Under the pieces are notes generated by a model. The model made no database searches and was not told where the DNA came from. It worked only from the letters and a program-made list of their open reading frames with translations. A stretch of DNA of 64,000 bases from Undaria pinnatifida (lineage: Eukaryota; Sar; Phaeophyceae; Laminariales; Alariaceae), in assembly GCA_012845835.1 (NCBI GenBank), contig JABAKD010000023.1:11502427-11566426 (forward strand). The letters run 5' to 3'. Positions 47,924 to 57,649 of this stretch are shown here, piece by piece (positions within the stretch are counted from its first letter, which is position 1; every line of letters begins with the position of its first letter). The translations under genes were made by a program, and so were the position numbers.

Positions 47924-48152
47924 TGTGAGAGGTAGATAGCCCCGCAGGAAAAGGGAGCGGGGCTATCAGAGTCCGGGTTGGCCTGATTCATATAAACTTC
48001 GGAGGGGTTTCATAAGAGGTAGGTGGGGAGTTTGAGACGCCACCGTCACGCGGCCGGGGGCTTCTGACATACTTGTAGTTTATTGTTATTTTGCACAACA
48101 GGGAAGAGGTCTACGCGTGACAAAATAATCCAGAATTCTTGAGCCATAGCAA
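47924..48152 (+). repeat. YR3 repeat B1
   Basis: It starts TGTGAGAGGTAGATAGCCCC and ends GAGCCATAGCAAA, abutting A2. Confidence 0.9.
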
Positions 48153-48389
48153 ATGTAACTTTACGTAGTAAAGTGGTATTTGTGGAGGCGTGGAAGGGAT
48201 TCTGGTTTTACAGACGATTTTTGGTCGATCGTCCAGAGACAAAAAAATAGGATAGCCCACACAGCAGCGACAGAAGAGTTGTCGCGCTTGCCAGAGACGT
48301 CCGCCTGGGGCACAGGGGAGCGAGAGCGCGTAGCACCGTAGGGTTTAAAGGAGTCAAACAGTGTGCCCATTAGAATTGGTCGACTTTCC
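48153..48389 (+). repeat. YR3 repeat A2
   Basis: A second copy of A, directly after B1. The B1-A2 junction is the expected circular junction sequence of the element. Confidence 0.9.
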
Positions 48390-48460
48390 CACCCGCCCGC
48401 CCTGTCGCTCAAGAGGGAGGGAATCAGGTTACAACAAGTCGGTGTAATTGTTGGCGGGGC

Positions 48461-49722
48461 TGTGAGAGGTAGATAGCCCCGCAGAAAAAGGGAGCGGGGC
48501 TATCAGAGTCCGAGTTGGCCTGATTCATAAAAACTTTGGAGGGGTTTCGTAAGAGGTAGGTGGGGAGTTTGAGACGCCACTAGGCTGAGCCTCGTCCGGG
48601 TCGCTTTCTCAAGGTGTTTCGGCTTTGAAAAAAAAATCGGCTCGGTCGAAAATCTGCCGAAAGTTGAAAAACTCAAAAAATCGTTTTTCGGCGTTTTTCG
48701 GCTCGAATTTCAAGAAAACGGCTAATTCACACATAAATAGGTTAGGGGGTGAGAAGCAGCCATAACCAGCGTTACTAGTCGCCACAATAGCGCTGCTGCG
48801 CTGCTCAGCGGCCAGCAAGGCATTCTCGTGTGATGAGCAACAAAAAACACTATACATGAGATCCTGGTGCGTAGTACTGGTACAAACAAATATTTCGTTT
48901 AGCCTCCGACAATGTGATAATGATGTGCAGCATATTAAATATCAAGCTACAAGCAACAACGTCGATAACTGACAAACACGCGCACTGCGTGCTTGTGTAA
49001 TTTCTCATTCATCTCCGGCAAAGACCGGACACATCGATATACCGCCATCAATATAGTAGCTGTGCTGCACGCCCTCCCCCCATCTCAACCATCACTGCCG
49101 GTGTCTTTTTCTCCCCTCAACTCAAGAATCTCCCTGTCCCTCCCACGGCTATCCACTACCCTACAACCATCCTCCTCCTCTTCCTCTTCCTCCTCGTCCC
49201 TCCTAGATCTTGAGCGTTTTCGCCCTTTTCCTCTTCTACTCCGCCGTCACCGTACTCCGCTACCCCGGGGATGACAGCCGGACATGCTCGTATCGTCGCC
49301 GGTTGGTGTGCGTGTGTGGGTGGTGCTACTGTGCGTACTGCTGTGTGCTGTGCTGGTGAGTTGCGGGGCTGGTGGCTGTGGCTATATATTTGCGCGAAAA
49401 ACAGGGTTTCCATGTCATTTATAGGCGTTTTATAGAGGGGCTGAATGAAAATCGGCTTATTAATGAGATATTGGCCCCCGGGGGTGAAAAAAAGGCTCCG
49501 TCCCCTGAAAATCGGCTCCAAATGGAATATTTTTCGGCTCCAAAAACCGATAATCGGTGTTTTTCGGCCTTTTCGGCGAAAGCCGGACGACGCTCAGCCT
49601 AGACGCCACCGTCACGCGGCCGGGGGCCGCTTGTGACATACTTGTAGTTTTTTGTTGATTTGCAAAACAAGGAAGAGGTCTACACGTGACAAATTAATCC
49701 AAAATTCTTGAGCCATAGCAAA
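48461..49722 (+). repeat. YR3 repeat B2, interrupted
   Basis: The first half is 48461-48580 and the second 49602-49722, ending GAGCCATAGCAAA before GACCCG. A 1021-bp hAT-type element sits in the middle. Confidence 0.9.
48581..49601. mobile_element. hAT-type non-autonomous element with 8-bp target duplication
   Basis: The left end TAGGCTGAGCCTCGTCCGG and the inverted right end TAGGCTGAGCGTCGTCCGG match at 18 of 19 positions. The flanking GACGCCAC is duplicated at 48573-48580 and 49602-49609. Removing the element restores B2 to match B1. Subterminal regions are rich in CCGAAAA/TTTTCGG motifs on both sides. No transposase frame was found inside; the middle has CCT-rich microsatellite near 49165-49200. 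An 8-bp duplication is typical of hAT elements, although P elements share it. Confidence 0.85.
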
Positions 49723-49901
49723 GACCCGACCCGACCCGACCCGCGATATTTTGAAGCCCCGTTGACCCGACCCGCGGGTCGGGTCATGACCGTGAAAGGC
49801 CCTCCATTTTTTTATCAATCATATGCAAATTAAGTTCAAGTCTAAGAAAAATATATCGAATTTCGATTTGGAAAGTTCCTCGTTAATTCGGGCTCTTATT
49901 A

Positions 49902-50598
49902 GGGCCGTTCTTATCGGAGATGTGAATTTCCTAAATTTCCTATTTTTTTTCCAGGATTTCCATGAAAAACGTCTGCATTATTATCGAGCGCGGGGTTATT
50001 TGTCTTTTTTTTCTTGATTTTTGAAATCCGGCCATAAAGCAAGACTGTCACTACCCACACTAGCAGTCACGCGCGTCGTCACACAGCAAGCATGAGCGAA
50101 CATCCCGGAAGACCGCAGAGGAAAGCACCCAGGCCAAGTAGATTCGCGCAATCCGGCGACAGCAGCCCCTGGTGTCAGGAACATGCCGAGCACGACGAGG
50201 ACACCAGCGATAGCCTTCTTCATGTTTCTGCGCCTCGTGTCTGGATAATTGGGCAGGCTGAATCGTTGTTTCGTCCGACTCGAGGATGAGTCCTCCGGAG
50301 GCCCAGGCCGCTTCCGTCCATCGGCCATAATGTTGGACCACCCTGGTCAACGTTCAAAGCTACCCGATGGTCCCAGCGGTGAGCCGCGGCGCTTGTCGGA
50401 GCACTGCCTTCGAAATATGGAAATCGACGACAGGATTTCCTAATTTGTGATTGTTGACTGTTCCATATTTTTGGGGGCTGAAGAATTTCACAAATTATGA
50501 CAGAATGCCTTCGTATTTTAAGACACATTTCACAATTATAGAAATTCAGGAAATTTAGGAAGTTTAGGACTAAAAAAGGTCTCCAATAAGAACGGCCC
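49902..50598. mobile_element. PIF/Harbinger-like element
   Basis: The left terminus GGGCCGTTCTTATCGGAGA and inverted right terminus GGGCCGTTCTTATTGGAGA differ at one base. Inner sequence near both ends repeats TTCCTAAATTTCC. The 3-bp TTA flanks both sides (49899-49901, 50599-50601), as preferred by PIF/Harbinger elements. No DDE transposase was seen in its 697 bp, so it would be non-autonomous. Confidence 0.7.
49996..50328 (-). CDS. Unassigned ORF inside the Harbinger-like element, hydrophobic segment
   Basis: An ATG-started 110-residue frame begins MADGRKRPGPPED. From about residue 36 it has MKKAIAGVLVVLGMFLTPG, which looks like a signal peptide or membrane anchor, followed by AAVAG. If translation started at that inner Met the product would be secretory. 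I do not recognise the family. Captured host exon, chance ORF and passenger gene are all possible. Confidence 0.25.
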   Translation of the reverse strand: MADGRKRPGPPEDSSSSRTKQRFSLPNYPDTRRRNMKKAIAGVLVVLGMFLTPGAAVAGLRESTWPGCFPLRSSGMFAHACCVTTRVTASVGSDSLALWPDFKNQEKKDK

Positions 50599-50856
50599 TT
50601 AGTCATCTCCGTGTATTTTTGTCCGATCAACAGGTATCTGTCCCTCTTCACAGCACGTATGTTATTCTTGTAGCCTTTTCTTTCCGATCTTGTTGCATCA
50701 CATTCTTCAGAACACCTGTCGTTGGTTTTGCTTTTGCTCTATTATTATTTTTTTTTCGTTCTCTTTTTTTTATGACCTGATCTGGCTTGTTTTGTTGTGA
50801 TCTCGCTAGAGGTTGGCCCCTTTCAGCTATTACCCGGGTACCCGGCGGGTATACCC

Positions 50857-50893
50857 GGTCGGACCCTACCCGTTGAACGGGTAGGGTCCGACC
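50857..50893. repeat. Perfect 37-bp palindrome
   Basis: GGTCGGACCCTACCCGTT is followed by one G and then its exact reverse complement. It lies in the left subterminal zone of the hAT element, 50 bp from its end. Confidence 0.9.
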
Positions 50894-51130
50894 TAAATAC
50901 CCGCGGCTATTTGGACCCTGCCGGTAATGACGCAACGGGTACCCCGGTACCCGCGGGTATTAGGGTACCCGCTCGTTTTTAGGACCCCCGGTTCGTTATT
51001 ATTCCGCAAAATCTCTAGAAAACCTATCCCCAAATGAAAACCACACACTTCACGCTCAACGCTGACGGATACGGACGTATATTGGTACGCGGTAGCGATG
51101 CAAATGCTGGGCACGATGGGCCAGGAGTGA

Positions 51131-51338
51131 ATGGCGTTGGCGCGCCGCGATTCATTCCCTCTCTCTGAGGAGCTGGCGAAGCGTGATCTGTGCGTTCAGG
51201 CTTCTTCCGCGTCATCAGAACCCCTGCTCACCAGGGCTCACTTTGACCAAGAAGCGCCTGACCCTGAAATCCGACAGGGTGGCCCAAATCGTCACCGTTC
51301 CTGGGGCGTCCGGGATTCTCGACAAGTACTGACGCACG
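51131..51338 (+). pseudogene. hAT transposase C-terminal dimerisation domain fragment
   Basis: The frame from 51131 reads FPLSEELAKRDLCVQAS and SSASSEPLL. After a one-base shift near 51240 the product continues LTKKRLTLKSDRVAQIV and GILDKY before a stop. The order W/FP-LA-CVQASSASSE-L-KKRLTL is the hAT C-terminal signature, with the usual ER replaced by EP. The rest of the transposase is not found in the 2.3 kb, so this is an internally deleted relic. Confidence 0.75.
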
Positions 51339-51714
51339 TGTAGTTGCCACACTTACCATCGCTTGGCTTCGGCAGGTTTCCGCGTCGTAACCTTTGCTCG
51401 GAAATCGATGTGCGACACAGTAGGCTCTTGCCGCTTGGGAAGGAATGAGGGGGTGGTATCGGCTGCATGTTTCCGAGTCGTGAGTCGTGACGATTACAGT
51501 AGTCTCACCGAAATACTTCATGACAAGTGAGGCCCCACGGTGTACACTTGTACGTCTCCTGGTACCATGCTGCTGACAAGCGTAAAAAATAAGTGTGAAG
51601 TGTAAAACCGACCGTAAAGACTTTTGATTGCCTCGCAAAGTGGACGTACAACCGAGTTGCGCCCGAGGCCATTTTCGATCTCTACGTTCTGGTTAGGCTC
51701 TTGCTCTTCTCATT

Positions 51715-51845
51715 AACAGCCTCAGTAATGGTAGTAGTAATGGTAGTAGTGGCAGTAGTATTGGTATAGTAGTAGTATCAGTAGTAGTATTTAATTTATA
51801 TCAGTGCCAGCGGTAATAGTAGCAGCAACAGCAGCAGTATCTCTA
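51715..51845. repeat. AGT/GTA microsatellite
   Basis: Interrupted AGTAGT and GGTAGTAGT runs inside the hAT element. Confidence 0.85.
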
Positions 51846-52234
51846 GTATGCGGCTGTAGGTCACGGTACCCAACATGCTGGTAGAGACTTAGGAAGGCCA
51901 CACGTAGTGTATAAAACCGTATTCTGCTAAGTTTTTGCGCTTCTGCGCGTGCATACATGTTGATATGCAGCTTTAACAACACTGCTTCCATCACACACTA
52001 GGTACGAGCTGCCTTCCATGGAGGGGAGTCGGATCAGCATCCCCGTGTTTGTACAGTGAATAATAGAGTCTTCCGTTGGGGGGGGTCGTGGACCAACGTC
52101 CCCGTGTTTGTACAACAATGTTTACAAGAAATCAGGCACCCTAACCCTAATAGTAACACGAGCCCCCGTTTAATTGTATCCATTTTCCCTAGATCCAGGC
52201 CCATAATAGTAGAGTTTGTGCAAGGATTTGGTAT

Positions 52235-52920
52235 ATTATAAAAATAAAAATACACTCCAGATGTGAGATCGACGATTTTGTCGAAACCCATCTTTGCAAG
52301 CTATGTGTGATACTCCGATCGCGCGTATTACGGGCTGTGTGTCCTCATTAAGGATATAGGTCGGCGACTCCCCTTGGAACTACAGTGTAGCTATCAGGGT
52401 CAACAGGGTGATGTTAGTCAGTCTGTGCGCGGAAACTATAAAACCCGTTTTTGAGGGGGACAAAATCTGACAGCCGTGGAAGGAAATGCATCAGTTTATC
52501 AAGCGTATCCTGTAAGTCGTATAACCGGTGAGGGGAGGGCGGAGTTTTTAAGGGCGTGGGCCTGGGTTTGACCAAGAGGGAGCGGGGAGGGGGGGGGGGG
52601 GGGGCGGGCGGGGCAACTCAATCTGTGCGTGAAAAGTATAAATCCTTCAAGGAGATCCTGTAAGGGGATAAATCTGACGGTTTTGGAAGGAATGCATCAG
52701 TTTACCATGTATATCCTGTAAGTCGTACAACCAGTGAGGAGGGGGCGGAGTGTTCGAGGGGGTGGGTGGGGGGAGGGGGGGGGGGTTGGGGTAAAAGGGT
52801 TTGTAACAACTTTAGGTCGCATACATGTAGGGGTTTGCTATACGCGTGGTGCTAGGTCTAGGCGGTGGTGCGGGTGGTGGGGAAGGAGGGGGCGTTGGGG
52901 GGGGGGGGTGAGTTGACACT
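52235..52920. repeat. Dispersed repeat R2, copy 2, with G-rich tail
   Basis: It matches 34250-34720, including GGCGACTCCCCTTGGAAC, GAAACTATAAAACC and TACGCGTGGTGCTAGGTCTA, and contains G runs near 52587-52605 and 52896-52908. Confidence 0.85.
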
Positions 52921-53125
52921 AGAATGCAAGATCAGGCGGCTTGATTCTCCACTCTATCACCACATCACCAATCGTCGTACCACTCAAACGAAAACAAACG
53001 TCAAAAATTATCCGGGTACCCGCTAAAATGGCAATACCAGGCGGGTAGGGTCGGGCCCGGCCTCCAAAAATTAGCGGGTACCCGTTCGTCGCGGGTAACC
53101 CAAAGGGCCAACCTCTAGTTCTCGC

Positions 53126-53294
53126 ACCCGGTACGCTAGCATTTCCCTTGCTTTACCTTGATGAAATGCGACTGTTTGGTTTACAGTCGTCCCCACTTAA
53201 AAGACACTCGTCTTAAGTCTACTCCCCGCTTCAAGAAAACAAAAAAATACCAGAAGAATGGTGCCCCGCAGATGTGAAAAATTAAGGGGGGGTC
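53126..53294. other. Short spacer between two hAT-type elements
   Basis: Only 177 bp separates the end of one element (53117) from the start of the next (53303). No gene was seen. Confidence 0.6.
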
Positions 53295-53302
53295 CATTTT
53301 TC

Positions 53303-54640
53303 CAGGGCTTTTCACGGGTCGGGTCAAATCTCGCGGGTCGGGTCGGGTCGGGTCGGGTCAGCTGACCCGACCCATCCCGTGACAATTTCGAGGCGTCGTG
53401 AACCGACCCGACCCGACCAGACCCGCGAGATTTTGAAATCCTCCTGACCCGACCCGACCCGACCCGCCACAATCCGGGTGACCCGCGAGATGCGGGTTTC
53501 ATGCGGGTCAGGTCGACTTGACCCGTGACATTTCTCACGGATCAAAGTCGAAAAGTCACGGGTCACAGCATGTATACATCGGTCGGTTGGTTGGTCCTTG
53601 GTCCCTTGTACTTCTCCCAGGATTTCGTGTTCTACGGTTCTTTCTACCTGTATTGTTTGCAGCAGCATTTTGCGGTGTGCGCGCGAAAAATGAGAAAGAA
53701 ACCGCAACCCACACGCATGACCAATTAGCCACGCCCGCAGTGCTAGATAACCGGGTCGGCCCGACGAGCGACCCGACGAGCGAGTTAGTTACCTACGCAG
53801 TCTCCGGCCCCGGCAAGCAGCCTAGCTGAGCCGTCTCCGGCAGCAAGCCCACAACTGGGGCGGCGGATCTGTCAGCAGGGGCTGCGATCCGCGAGAATCA
53901 GGGGTCTGCTGCTGGTGGTGCTTGCTGCTGCCGGTGCTGCTGCTGCTGTTGCTTCGACGACGACTGCTGTGTCCTTGCCTTTTTACGTTTGGTCACATTT
54001 CGTACTGGCATATAACCGTATTATTACTACTACTGCTGTTAGGCTTTAGCCGGCACGGGATTCGCGTCACATTGTATGCCTTTGTACGAGTAGCTAGGGG
54101 CACTGCCTGGTGATTGTTCTACATGCGGTGATGACATATGATCGGAGCATCCGCACGGGAGAGGCAGGAAGCGGTAAGTTTTGTATGATTTACGGATCCG
54201 CGGGTCGGACCCGCGGGGCGCCTGCACGGCCACGGCCCTCAGCTGTAAGTTTGAAAAAGGCGGATCCGCGAGCCAGATCCGCAGGTTTGACCCGCGGGTC
54301 AGCCGAAAACAACTCGCGGGTCATGACGGCTTGACCCGCGAGTGATCCATATCTTGCGGTTCACGACCCGAGCCGACTCGCGAAATTTTGAAAATTTCCT
54401 GACCCGACCCGACCCGACCAGCGAGATTTTGAAACCTATTGACCCGACCCGACCCGACCCGCGAGATTTTATCAACCTCTTGGCCCGACCCGACCCGACC
54501 CGCGAGATTTTAACAACCTCTTTGCCCGATCCGACCCGACCCGTGAGATTTTAAAATGTTATGACCCGACCCGACCCGCGAGATTTTGAAACCCCCTTGA
54601 CCCGACCCGCGGGTCGGGTCATGACCCGTGAAAAGCCCTG
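53303..54640. mobile_element. GACCCG hAT-type element, copy 3, complete
   Basis: The ends are CAGGGCTTTTCACGGGTC (left) and its exact inverted form at 54623-54640. CATTTTTC is duplicated at 53295-53302 and 54641-54648. CAGGG ends and 8-bp duplication fit hAT. Subterminal zones (53303-53560 and 54190-54640) are arrays of GACCCG separated by GCGAGATTTTGAAA. The right end holds the palindromes GACCCGCGGGTC and CGGGTCATGACCCG. No transposase frame is present in 1338 bp, so it is non-autonomous. Confidence 0.85.
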
Positions 54641-54738
54641 CATTTTTCCACCATACGGGCCCCCCAAAAATTGCTGTAGCTCACCTGTAGACTGCACCGA
54701 AAGCGGTCTGCTACTGCTGCTGCTGCTTCTGCGTGTGG

Positions 54739-55083
54739 GTATGGAAAGATTCCTCCCATCTGCAGGCGGTTCGTCTGCTGCGGGCTTGAAACCATGTGGC
54801 GAACCAACGTGCAAAATCAAGTCTCAACCTGTGTCACTGGTTCACCAGTGCCCTTGCGGGCGGCCCATGCACGCGTTTTGTGGTCGGGGCATCGGAGCGG
54901 AAGGCCACGGACAGCAGAGAGAGCGCTCGGATTGCCAGCAGAGGAAAGATGGAGACCAGGCTGGCAGCAGCAGCAGTCCCATGGAAGTGGATGACGAAGA
55001 CAACGAGCAGGACAACCGCAGGAGATTTTTACAGCAGTACCGTCGGCAAAACTGCGGAAGTGTGCGTACAGCAGTTGCTCTAT
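54739..55083 (+). CDS. Cys/His-rich ORF upstream of pogo-like transposase
   Basis: An ATG-started 115-residue frame reads MERFLPSAGG, then CGEPTC, HQCPCGRPMHAFCG and SDC. The four Cys/His clusters suggest a zinc-binding module. An acidic tail (MEVDDEDNEQD) follows. It lies about 100 bp after a hAT element and 500 bp before the transposase, on the same strand. It could be a 5' exon of the transposase gene or a separate transposon ORF. I saw no exact splice link. Confidence 0.45.
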
Positions 55084-55587
55084 GACCAACTACGTCGCGA
55101 GCGCAAGTCGCAATACAGCAGTACTACCTTTGTCCCCGCCTCGTACACCTGAAATATCATTTCGCACCTGCAGACGCTGGCTTAGAAAAAATGAAGTCCG
55201 CACCACAACCGTCGCCTTTGTGCTGCCGCTTGGTACTGTTCGACACAAGAAGCTACGAAAGATGCTGCTCGTACAATGTCCGCGATGGAGAAAGGCATGA
55301 TCTTTTACACACGCAATATGTCCTGGTCTCCCGGGTCACAAAAACTCCCCAGCAACATTATTGCAGCAGTACGCCCTCCCCTTCCTCTTGTTTTAGTAAC
55401 GCATGCATACCGCAGTGTGCATATGTAGTTTTTCGCCTCGGCACGCTGTACATCTGGTTACCTTTGCTCTTCGAGTCAAGTGCAATGTTTCTGATCTCGT
55501 TGCCACGCATTTGTTTATCTCACTTTATTATGATGACCGTGCAGCACTACACAACCGTTTAGAGGGGAGGAGCCATCGGTTGGGGGA

Positions 55588-57642
55588 AAGGGGAAACGAC
55601 GTGCCGCGGCTGATGCTGGGGTGAGCGGTAGCGCGGGGAAACGACCTGCACCTGGGGCTGGCAGCAGCGCGGGCGGCAGCGCGGGCGCCGCGAAAGTGGG
55701 CAAAGCGAAGCCCGGATCAGGCCACGGCCAAAACAAGCTCACAGTTGCGCAGCGATGGAAAATCGTTAGGGCCGTCCAAGGCGGCCAGCAAAAGAGCAAA
55801 GTTGCACGAGAATACGGTGTCAGCAAGTCATACGTCACCAAGCTGATGAAGCCCGACAAGATCGCCGCGCTTAAGAAGGCCCGTGACATGGAGCTCAACA
55901 TGGACGCCAAACGCACGCCAACGCAGGTACACGCGGACCTGGAAGCTCGTCTGAACCAGTGGATCAAAATCGCACGACAGCGATTTGAGGTAAGGACCAC
56001 ACGACGTCCATATCAGTCACCAATTGTTTCGTTTACATCCCTTGGCGCGTCGTTTACTGTCTGTCACACAGCAGCCTACATTGTAATTTTATGTTGTGAC
56101 CTGTTCAAGCAGGTAGATAGGTTGAGAGCCGCCTGACCGCTTGCATGGATTCCAACCGACGGCTAATATCACTCGAACGTCCCCTGCTGTTGCTGCTGCT
56201 GCTGCTTCACGACCATGCAGACAACCAAGCTGGGGTTGAGCGGTCTCATGATACAGACCCAGGCCACGAAGTTAGCGTCGGAGATGAACGTGGCCAACTG
56301 CACGGCGAGCAACGGCTGGCTATATCGCTTCTTGGTCGCTATGGCTTCACGCACATCAACATGCACGGGGAAGCTGGCGACGTGGACAACACGAAGGTTA
56401 AGGGGAAATCGTGAAGATTCGGGAGAAGCTGGAGGGGTTCGATGTCGAGTTGGATCTTCAACATGAACGAGACGGGGCTTTTATACCGCTGCTTCCCGAG
56501 GGGCACGTATGTCACGAGGGCAGAGGGCGCGGAAGGAGTCAACAAGAAGACCGCGCTGGGATCGAAGGCCATGAAGGCCAAGGACCGATGCACTGTTGCC
56601 GCCTGCTGCAACACCACCGGGTCGCTCAAGGTACCGCTGGCCGTCATCCACACGGCGAAAGACCGCATGGTTTTCCGCCACGTTCGCAAGCCACCTTGCC
56701 CCTACTACGCCCAGCAGAGTGCCTGGCTCGATTCTTCAATCTGCCAGCGGTGGTTTGACGAGGTCTTCGTCCCCCTAATCAAGAAGACGACTGGGAAAAA
56801 GGTGGCTCTCTTGTGGGACAACTGCACAGGCCATCGCATCAAGAACAACGACCTGCAAATCATCATCATCTTCCTGCCCCCCAACTTCACGCCCGTCTTT
56901 CAACCTATGGACATGGGAGTCTTGCTTGCCCTCAAGTGCCAGTACAAGACGGAGATGGTGATGAGATTGGCGGCCCTCATCGAGGACTGGGACACATCGC
57001 GTGCGCGCAAAATCCGAAGGTAAGACTGTGTTTTGTGGGGGCGGCGAAGATAGTGATTTGTTCGTGTGACTGCAGGTTCCGTGGTGTTTCTGCTGTTTAG
57101 CGAGTGCTGTACGACAAGGTGTTGCAGGTACCGTTTTACTGCTGTAGGCGAGTGCCATTCGACAGTGCTACCTCAACAGGGTCTCCGATAAAAATATGCC
57201 TGCATTACACCACATCCAGCGACATCCACCCTCTCTAGAATACTGTTGACATTTTCTTCTTTCTTTACCCTGTGTTCCTTGCATCGTTGTTTTGCAGGGG
57301 CTGCCGGGGCCTGAGCGACGCAAGCCAGGCGAAAATGCTGGATGTGACGGAGATTCTTTCCCAAAAGTGGGAGAGCTCCTCGGACCAGACCGTCATCAGG
57401 TGTTGGCTCAAGGCCACCATTCTACCTAGGGAGCACGAGAACGCGCTCAAGGGTAGAGACACGCGGCTGGACCGAGAAGACAAGGAGGCGGCCGCCTTGA
57501 CGACCTGTGCAATATGGTCAAGACGTCCACGCCGCGAGTGTTGACGGACAACTTGTTGGTCGAGAGCGCCTCAGGCCTGACTGAAGACGAAGTGCGGAGC
57601 GCAGTGAACATATGGCTTAGTGTAGAGGACGATTAAAAGGTC
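55588..57642 (+). pseudogene. pogo/Tigger-like DDE transposase gene, three exons, mutated
   Basis: Exon 1 (to 55989) carries an Ala/Gly-rich start and an N-terminal HTH (KLTVAQRWKIVRAVQGG, then AREYGVSKSYVTKLMK). Intron 55990-56220 is GT-AG and phase 0. Exon 2 (56221-57019) begins with a CENP-B-type second HTH (GLMIQTQATKLASEM, GWLYRFL), then has a one-base loss near 56335. The DDE core follows: FNMNETGLLYRC, with Asn where the first catalytic Asp belongs (56466-56468), then LLWDNCTGH and PVFQPMDMGV. Intron 57020-57297 keeps phase 2. Exon 3 has WESSSDQTVIRCWLKA and a frameshift near 57500 before a stop about 57636. The enzyme would cut and paste its own element, but this copy looks dead. Confidence 0.85.
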
Positions 57643-57649
57643 TTGAGGG

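Larger units (their letters stand above)
42739..49722 (+). mobile_element. Complete split-direct-repeat retroelement YR3 (DIRS/Ngaro type)
   Basis: The order on the plus strand is A1 (42739-42975), tandem repeats, gag/RT/RNase H/recombinase frames, B1 (47924-48152), A2 (48153-48389), B2 (48461-48580 plus 49602-49722). A copies are about 237 bp and B copies about 230-240 bp. B2 is interrupted by a hAT-type element. The flanks join cleanly: TTTTGAAACATAAT on the left plus GACCCGACCCG on the right match TTTTAAAATGTTATGACCCG in the other GACCCG elements. Integration was therefore precise, with no target duplication, as expected for a tyrosine recombinase. Confidence 0.9.
39729..49804. mobile_element. 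GACCCG hAT-type element, copy 2, split by nested insertions
   Basis: The left terminus CAGGACTTTTTCCGGGT starts at 39729, preceded by CATTTTTT (39721-39728). The right terminus GTGAAAGGCCCTC ends at 49804, followed by CATTTTTT (49805-49812). This is an exact 8-bp target duplication across 10 kb. The element's own parts are 39729 to about 40970, about 42200-42738 and 49723-49804. The gap 42739-49722 is retroelement YR3. The stretch 40970-42200 is either another insertion or a diverged interior. Confidence 0.8.
50807..53117. mobile_element. hAT element with transposase remnant
   Basis: The left end TAGAGGTTGGCCCCTTT and inverted right end TAGAGGTTGGCCCTTTGGG match well. The flanks GATCTCGC (50799-50806) and GTTCTCGC (53118-53125) are a near-perfect 8-bp duplication. 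Both subterminal zones carry GGGTACCCG-type motifs. The interior carries a C-terminal hAT transposase fragment and a copy of repeat R2. Confidence 0.8.
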
